A stretch of 39,713 nucleotides of DNA from positions 1-39,713 of the forward strand of contig JAJRTR010000191.1 in NCBI GenBank assembly GCA_024278215.1. Reading direction: 5' to 3'. The DNA comes from a bacterium (GTDB taxonomy: Bacteria; UBP15; UBA6099; JAJRTR01). How positions within the stretch are numbered: the stretch's first letter is position 1; each line of letters begins with the position of its first letter. Below the pieces are notes generated by a model. That model made no database searches, was not told the origin of the DNA, and saw nothing but the letters and a program-made list of their open reading frames with translations. The translations under genes were made by a program, and so were the position numbers. Below, piece after piece: positions 35,667-39,713 of the stretch.

Positions 35667-35708
35667 GTGTGCCGTGCTCAAACTATAGACCGTGTGCCGT
35701 GCTCAAAC
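35667..35708 (+). repeat. 17-bp direct repeat upstream of the methyltransferase gene
   Basis: GTGTGCCGTGCTCAAAC occurs at 35667-35683 and 35692-35708, 25 bp apart. It may be two operator half-sites for a regulator or a slippage duplication. Confidence 0.5.
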
Positions 35709-35760
35709 CGCATTTGTTTGGGTACGAAAATGCGGCCTGTTTGGTTCCGGCTTTGCCGGA
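35708..35760 (+). promoter_or_regulatory. Two hairpins in the methyltransferase leader
   Basis: CCGCATTT (35708-35715) pairs with AAATGCGG (35728-35735). A second hairpin, TCCGGC-TTT-GCCGGA (35746-35760), ends 5 nt before the GGAG ribosome-binding site. They could influence translation. No SAM or SAH riboswitch core was recognised. Confidence 0.35.
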
Positions 35761-35775
35761 TTAATGGAGAAAACC

Positions 35776-36654
35776 ATGCATCTCACAAAACTGCTCGAAT
35801 CAGAAGGCAAGGTATTATTCGACGGCGGCACCGGCACTCTGCTCGAAGAAATGGGCGCGCCCGCCGGGGGCGCCGCCTGCGTTGAAGCTCCCGATGCTGT
35901 CGAAAAAGTCGGGCGCATGTACGCCGATGCGGGCAGCAAGTGCATTGTCACCAACACGTTCTGCATGAACAGAATCTATATGGATAAACACTGCGCCGAA
36001 CTCGATGTAAAAGAAGTAAACACAAGAGGTGTTGAAATCGTGCGCAAGGCGGCCGGGGACAGGGCGGCGGTTCTGGGCGATATCGGTCCGACAGGTGAAA
36101 TGCTCAGTCCGCTCGGCACGGGCACCGAGGAGAGCTTCTACGCCGCGTTCCTCGAACAGGCCGCGACGCTCGCGGCGGCCGGCATCGATGGTTTCATCAT
36201 TGAAACGATGATCGATCTGAACGAAGCGCTGACGGCGGTGCGCGCATGCAGAGAGAATTTCGATCTGCCCGTTATCGCCACAATGACTTATGCGACCGAA
36301 ACAAAAGGCGGTCGCACCCAGATGGGTGATCGCGCGGCAGACTGCGCCGCCGCACTCGAAGCAGCGGGTTGCGCGGCAGTGGGCATGAACTGCGGTGACC
36401 TTACACCCGAGCAGATGGCTGTTGTCGTGGCCGAATATAAAGCGGCTTGCAGTATACCGATACTGGCCCAACCCAACGCCGGTATGCCCAGGCTCGACGG
36501 TGACAATACTGTTTTCGACATGTCGCCCGTCGACTTCGCGGCGGGAACGATCAAATGCGCCACTGCCGGCGCAAAGCTGCTCGGCGGCTGCTGCGGCACC
36601 ACTCCCGATCACATAAAAGCGCTGGGAGATGCTTTGCGAAGCTTGCAAAGCTGA
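35776..36654 (+). CDS. Homocysteine S-methyltransferase family protein
   Basis: A 292-residue zinc-dependent methyltransferase of the homocysteine S-methyltransferase (MetH N-terminal module/BHMT) family, which makes methionine from homocysteine with a methyl donor. I choose the ATG at 35776 because GGAG lies 7 nt upstream; an in-frame ATG at 35764 is an alternative. The zinc ligands are present: C206 in GMNCGD and C272-C273 in LLGGCCGTTPDHI. The TNTF motif near residue 60 and DGGTGTLLEEMG at the N-terminus are typical. There is no folate, cobalamin or reactivation domain as in full MetH, so the donor could be betaine, S-methylmethionine or a separate methyl-corrinoid protein. Confidence 0.9.
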   Translation: MHLTKLLESEGKVLFDGGTGTLLEEMGAPAGGAACVEAPDAVEKVGRMYADAGSKCIVTNTFCMNRIYMDKHCAELDVKEVNTRGVEIVRKAAGDRAAVLGDIGPTGEMLSPLGTGTEESFYAAFLEQAATLAAAGIDGFIIETMIDLNEALTAVRACRENFDLPVIATMTYATETKGGRTQMGDRAADCAAALEAAGCAAVGMNCGDLTPEQMAVVVAEYKAACSIPILAQPNAGMPRLDGDNTVFDMSPVDFAAGTIKCATAGAKLLGGCCGTTPDHIKALGDALRSLQS

Positions 36655-36732
36655 ACCCGAACACAACGAGTCCCGACCCGCCGGTCCGCCGCCTTGTTGC
36701 AAATTATTGAAAAGTTAATTACGATAATTGTT

Positions 36733-37260
36733 ATGAAAAAACTTACATTTGTTCTATCAATTCTTTTTGTTGTAATAGTTGCCGGATGCACCGGCGCACG
36801 CAGACCAAGTGTGCCTCCGGGCACCGTGCGGACTGCCCCGGATGAAGTGGCGCAGCCCCCGGTGAAGGTCGCCGAATCACCCGCGGCGGCGGGCATAATC
36901 AAAGGCACTCTCCTCTTCGACGACTTCGCACGTGGCGGCGGCAATGTTTTCATCTATATCATCGACGAGATGAAAATGCCGCAGGAAATAAGTGTTATCG
37001 CTTCGACGATGATGCCGATGGAAGACATTAAAGCTAAAAATGTGCCGTTCACTCTCATGAATGTCCCGCCGGGCACATGGTCGGTAATCGCGATCTGGGA
37101 CATATCCCCCCCCTTCTGTATCGTGACGGAGGCATACTGCGAAGCCAGCGCGCGCGACGGCATAGGGCTTTCGGACCTTGTGAAAGTCGGTGCCGGCGAA
37201 ACTGTCGAACAGTATTCGATAGACGGTAGTAATCGACCTATCGTCATCCCCATATATTGA
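36733..37260 (+). CDS. Small lipoprotein of unknown function
   Basis: I do not recognise a family. From the ATG at 36733 the product is 175 residues with a standard lipoprotein signal: MKKLTFVLSILFVVIVAGC19. A Pro-rich tether of about 30 residues (to roughly 52) precedes a compact beta domain beginning GIIKGTLLFDDF and containing VPFTLMNVPPGTWSVIAIWD. The pattern 'G.L.F.......VFIYI......F.L.NVPPGTWSV' resembles carboxypeptidase-regulatory (CNA-B-like) beta-sandwiches. The upstream ribosome-binding site is poor, and an in-frame ATG lies 39 nt earlier without a better one. It follows the methyltransferase gene by 78 nt. Confidence 0.65.
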   Translation: MKKLTFVLSILFVVIVAGCTGARRPSVPPGTVRTAPDEVAQPPVKVAESPAAAGIIKGTLLFDDFARGGGNVFIYIIDEMKMPQEISVIASTMMPMEDIKAKNVPFTLMNVPPGTWSVIAIWDISPPFCIVTEAYCEASARDGIGLSDLVKVGAGETVEQYSIDGSNRPIVIPIY

Positions 37261-37349
37261 AATTTTGCAACCATTCAAAGAAGGTCGAACAGGCAAAAAC
37301 AGCTTCAGTAACCTGTAGTTTTCTGCTTCTGTAGCATTTATTATTTTGC

Positions 37350-37374
37350 CCGGATTTCGCACAGAGAAATCCGG
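37350..37374. other. Hairpin after the lipoprotein gene
   Basis: CCGGATTT (37350-37357) and AAATCCGG (37367-37374) form a perfect 8-bp stem with a 9-nt loop. It lies between convergent genes (37260 plus, 37526 minus), where a bidirectional terminator would be expected, but no T-run follows on either strand. The rest of 37261-37525 shows no gene. Confidence 0.4.
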
Positions 37375-37525
37375 AAAATCGGGAGAAAACCCAAGGGCGA
37401 ATATCAAGGGGGAGTTCAGGTTTGACAGACCTGTAATCTATACACGAATATCTCTATGATTTTACAAGGAGATCATATAACAGCAGGAGATTTTCAGGCG
37501 GTGTAGACTTGTTTCGGCTTTCGCT

Positions 37526-37726
37526 TCACAGTTCTTCCGGTTCCGCACTTTCATCTTCGACCGGCGCTATCGGGTTTCCTTCATCGTCATATTCCACGAA
37601 ATCGGCATCCTCTTCGTTTCGATTTTTCTTGTCGAAGCGCCGCTGTCGTTTTTCTTCCTGTTTTCTTCTTCGTTTCTCTTCTTTCCTTCGTTTTTCGAAG
37701 GATTGTCTGTTCTTTTTACTTGCCAA
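37526..37726 (-). CDS. Small highly charged protein
   Basis: A 66-residue protein with an extremely basic first half (KKNRQSFEKRRKEEKRRRK, repeated Lys/Arg/Glu coiled-coil pattern to about residue 38) and an acidic second half (EEDADFVEYDDEGNPIAP). The start codon is TTG (37724-37726), supported by AGGAG 8 nt upstream. Similar tiny charged proteins beginning 'M..K.RQ.FEKR.RE..RR' occur in many bacterial phyla and are thought to bind RNA or ribosomes, but I know no proven function. It stands alone on the minus strand between plus-strand genes. Confidence 0.7.
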   Translation of the reverse strand: MASKKNRQSFEKRRKEEKRRRKQEEKRQRRFDKKNRNEEDADFVEYDDEGNPIAPVEDESAEPEEL

Positions 37727-37978
37727 TAGTTTAACTCCTGCTACTTTTTTTATTGCTGCATCCTTTTACAATGGTCATTAACAAAATGTATCCGTATAAA
37801 ATGTACACGTAATATCATCTTATCAACAACCATTCCCTGAACTATATCACTCATAATGAGCCAATACAATAAAACTGCACAATTCATCGGTAGAATCCGG
37901 CGACACTGCGATACGGACTGTTTTTCGCGTATTTGTTATACGACTGGTGTCATGTCATGCCTGTAATATCGCAAGAAG

Positions 37979-38000
37979 GGCGCGGTCACCGTCCCGCGCC
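37979..38000. repeat. REP-like palindrome, family 2, copy 1
   Basis: GGCGCGG, loop TCACCGTC, CCGCGCC. It shares AAGGGCG at the left and the loop TCACCGT with the palindrome at 39601-39618, on the other side of the aminotransferase gene. Confidence 0.5.
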
Positions 38001-38119
38001 TGAGCATATTTCTCGCGAAAACGGTTTTGACAGGCACAAGTTGAGGCGGGCCGCGGTGCTCCCGAGGAGGAAGAAGCAGGTTTTATGTCGACAATAGACA
38101 CAGCCGGGGCCGAATCTGG

Positions 38120-38125
38120 TATAAT
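38120..38125 (+). promoter_or_regulatory. Consensus -10 element of the aminotransferase gene
   Basis: TATAAT lies 26 bp before the ATG, giving a short leader with GGAG 9 nt before the start. A TAGACA 19 bp upstream (38095-38100) is a possible -35. Confidence 0.5.
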
Positions 38126-38151
38126 TCAGACAAAAATCAGGGAGTTCCATC

Positions 38152-39540
38152 ATGGCGAAAATAACATTGGGAAAAGTGCAGGAGTTGCTTGACAGCGAAA
38201 ATAAAAAGTTCGAGGAGATGCGACCGGAATCAAAGAAACTGTATGAATCTACCAGGGCGCATTTCGTGGGCGGTGTGCCCATGTCATGGATGCGGATATG
38301 GGCGGGCGGGTTCCCGATATTCGTCAGGAGCGTGAGTGGCACGAGAATCACGGATGTCGACGGGAACGAATATGTCGACTTCTGCCTCGGCGACACAGGC
38401 GCGCTGACGGGACACGGCCAGCCGGATATCGTTGCGGCTCTGTCGAAACAGATGAAAAACGGGTTTACTCACATGCTGCCCACCGAAGATTGTGTCTGGG
38501 TGGGCGAAGAGCTTGAACGCCGTTTCGGACTGCCGTTCTGGCAGGTGCTCATGACAGCGTCCGACGCGAACAGGATGGCGCTGAAAATCGCGCGCGAGGT
38601 GACCGGCAGGAGAAAGATTCTCGCCTTCAATTTCTGCTATCACGGGAGTGTTGACGAAACACTTTGTGTGGACCTGATGGGCAATATGATGCACGTACCC
38701 GGCCTGCCCGGCCCGATTGTGGACGATCCGTCGCAGACGACAAGGATGGTCGAGTTCAACGATGTACCCGCCCTCGAGAAAGCCCTCGAAAGCAAAGACA
38801 TCGCCTGTGTGATCACAGAGCCGGTGATGACCAACGTCGGTATCATTTACCCTGACCCCGGCTTCCTCGACACTCTGAGAAAACTGACGCGCGACACGGG
38901 TACACTGTTGCTGATCGACGAAACGCACTGTATATGTGGCGGCCCGGCGGGCATGACCGGCGAGTGGGGACTCGAACCCGACATTCTCGTGCTCGGCAAG
39001 CCTATCGCCGGTGGATACCCGGCGGCTGTGATGGGTTTCACAAACGACATCGCGGAAAAACTCGAAAAACGCGTGCCGTGGCACCTCTTCTTCGGCATCG
39101 GCGGCACTCTGTCGGGGAATGCGGCGGCTGTCGCCGGTATGAAAGCCGCGCTTTCGTATGTGCTCACACGCGAAAACTTCGACCGCATGATACCACTGGC
39201 CGAAAGAATGGAAAAGGGAATCGCTTCGCTAATCGCAGATTTTGATCTCGCCTGGTATGTCGCGCGAATCGGCTGCCGCGTGGAATTCCGCTTTATGCCC
39301 CGACCGCCGCGCAATGGGCTCGAGACACTGGCGGATGTTCCCTACAACGAAACAGATATTTTCAACGACGGCCTCACCGGTCCCATGGAGGCGCTGATCC
39401 ACGTTTATTGCGCTAACAGAGGTGTGATGCTTACGCCTGTGCATGAAATGGCGATCGTCGGCCCTACTACCACCGAAGAAGACATCAATCTTTACATCAA
39501 TGTCCTGCGGCAGCTTATTAAAGAACTGACAGCAGAGTAG
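38152..39540 (+). CDS. Class III PLP-dependent aminotransferase (glutamate-1-semialdehyde aminomutase-like)
   Basis: A 462-residue PLP enzyme of the class III aminotransferase fold. The catalytic lysine is K283 in VLGKPIAGGYPAAVMG. The Asp that contacts the pyridine nitrogen is D256 in LLIDETHCICGG. YVDFCLGDTGALTGH near residue 75 and NFCYHGS near 160 also fit. The sequence groups by eye with glutamate-1-semialdehyde aminomutase-like proteins, but the DETH stretch (true GSAM has DEVMTGFR) points to a different member, often annotated as an 'aspartate aminotransferase family' or beta-amino-acid transaminase. The N-terminus is about 40 residues longer than in GSAM. It is a single gene with its own promoter. 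Confidence 0.88.
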   Translation: MAKITLGKVQELLDSENKKFEEMRPESKKLYESTRAHFVGGVPMSWMRIWAGGFPIFVRSVSGTRITDVDGNEYVDFCLGDTGALTGHGQPDIVAALSKQMKNGFTHMLPTEDCVWVGEELERRFGLPFWQVLMTASDANRMALKIAREVTGRRKILAFNFCYHGSVDETLCVDLMGNMMHVPGLPGPIVDDPSQTTRMVEFNDVPALEKALESKDIACVITEPVMTNVGIIYPDPGFLDTLRKLTRDTGTLLLIDETHCICGGPAGMTGEWGLEPDILVLGKPIAGGYPAAVMGFTNDIAEKLEKRVPWHLFFGIGGTLSGNAAAVAGMKAALSYVLTRENFDRMIPLAERMEKGIASLIADFDLAWYVARIGCRVEFRFMPRPPRNGLETLADVPYNETDIFNDGLTGPMEALIHVYCANRGVMLTPVHEMAIVGPTTTEEDINLYINVLRQLIKELTAE

Positions 39541-39600
39541 TGTCGTATCAACGATGAAAAGACGTAAGAAAATAATGTTGTAGAAGAAACAGACAAAGGG

Positions 39601-39618
39601 CGGGATCACCGTATCCCG
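39601..39618. repeat. REP-like palindrome, family 2, copy 2
   Basis: CGGGAT, loop CACCGT, ATCCCG, preceded by AAAGGG. It lies 60 bp after the aminotransferase stop and might help end transcription, though no T-run follows. The remainder to 39713 shows no gene. Confidence 0.5.
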
Positions 39619-39713
39619 ACTAAACCTATCTGTATTATAACAGGCAGTGTGCTGTTCGATATTGGGCAGTGCGATACAAAACTTCCGGAAACTGACCTCA
39701 ATCATTATTCTTA

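Larger units (their letters stand above)
37727..38151. other. Intergenic region before the aminotransferase gene
   Basis: A 425-bp region. It holds the ribosome-binding site of the small charged protein (near 37735), an AT-rich stretch to about 37900, the palindrome at 37979-38000 and the promoter of the aminotransferase. No further gene is supported. Confidence 0.4.

Noticed and set aside
37350-37374. Rho-independent terminator between the convergent genes
   Set aside because: The stem is good, but there is no T-run on either strand. Listed only as a hairpin.
38152-39540. Genuine HemL (glutamate-1-semialdehyde aminomutase) supplying tetrapyrrole precursors to the chelatase cluster
   Set aside because: The active-site region reads DETH rather than the DEVMTGFR of HemL, the N-terminus is longer, and no other haem synthesis gene is nearby.

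Overview
The window (39,713 bp, moderately GC-rich) comes from a Gram-negative bacterium: it encodes a TonB-dependent outer-membrane receptor, a TolC-type channel, an RND pump and several lipoproteins with clear lipoboxes. No rRNA, tRNA or taxonomic marker gene is present. Gene content and the short palindromic intergenic repeats would suit an uncultured anaerobic lineage (for example PVC-like or a deep candidate phylum), but the taxon cannot be fixed from the sequence.

Layout. Positions 1-108 hold the tail of an unplaced small protein. From 163 to 32903 every gene is on the minus strand. Reading leftwards from the right: (a) 32903-26146, a TetR-controlled RND efflux operon (regulator, TolC-like channel, membrane-fusion protein, pump) with a very good promoter and overlapping operator; (b) 25577-8525, a 17-kb, ten-gene cluster: CobN-type chelatase, TonB-dependent receptor, ABC-2 exporter ATPase and permease, beta-propeller lipoprotein, an S-component-like membrane protein with a large extracytoplasmic domain, fused double ECF ATPase, EcfT, AAA-VWA chelatase subunit (ChlD-like, His-rich linker) and AAA chelatase subunit (ChlI-like); (c) 8370-163, single genes: an orphan OppF ATPase, a ferredoxin-nitroreductase, a small membrane protein, a GNAT acetyltransferase, a GH31 glycosidase coupled to a lipoprotein, and a MazG-like protein with a Cys tail. 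On the right, 33398-37260 on the plus strand holds an MFS transporter with a very large inserted domain, a homocysteine S-methyltransferase and a lipoprotein. Then come a small charged protein (minus) and a class III aminotransferase (plus) flanked by two related hairpin repeats.

How the genes work together. Region (b) is the most interesting. Most junctions inside it overlap by 1-17 nt or are spaced under 10 nt, so it is probably one transcription unit carrying a complete path: outer-membrane uptake (TonB receptor), inner-membrane uptake (ECF module with an unusual S-like subunit), and all three subunit types of a class I (ATP-dependent) tetrapyrrole metal chelatase. There are no cobalamin, chlorophyll or haem biosynthesis genes nearby and no CbiM/NikM-type metal-uptake subunit. 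My inference is that it imports a metallated tetrapyrrole or related metallophore and inserts, exchanges or removes its metal in the cytoplasm; the substrate is unknown. The cluster has a long leader containing a small ORF that overlaps the cobN start codon and an 11-bp perfect long-range inverted repeat.

Intergenic regions carry two families of short palindromic repeats and a triple GGGGTCA repeat. No CRISPR array, tRNA, rRNA, prophage or complete insertion sequence was seen.
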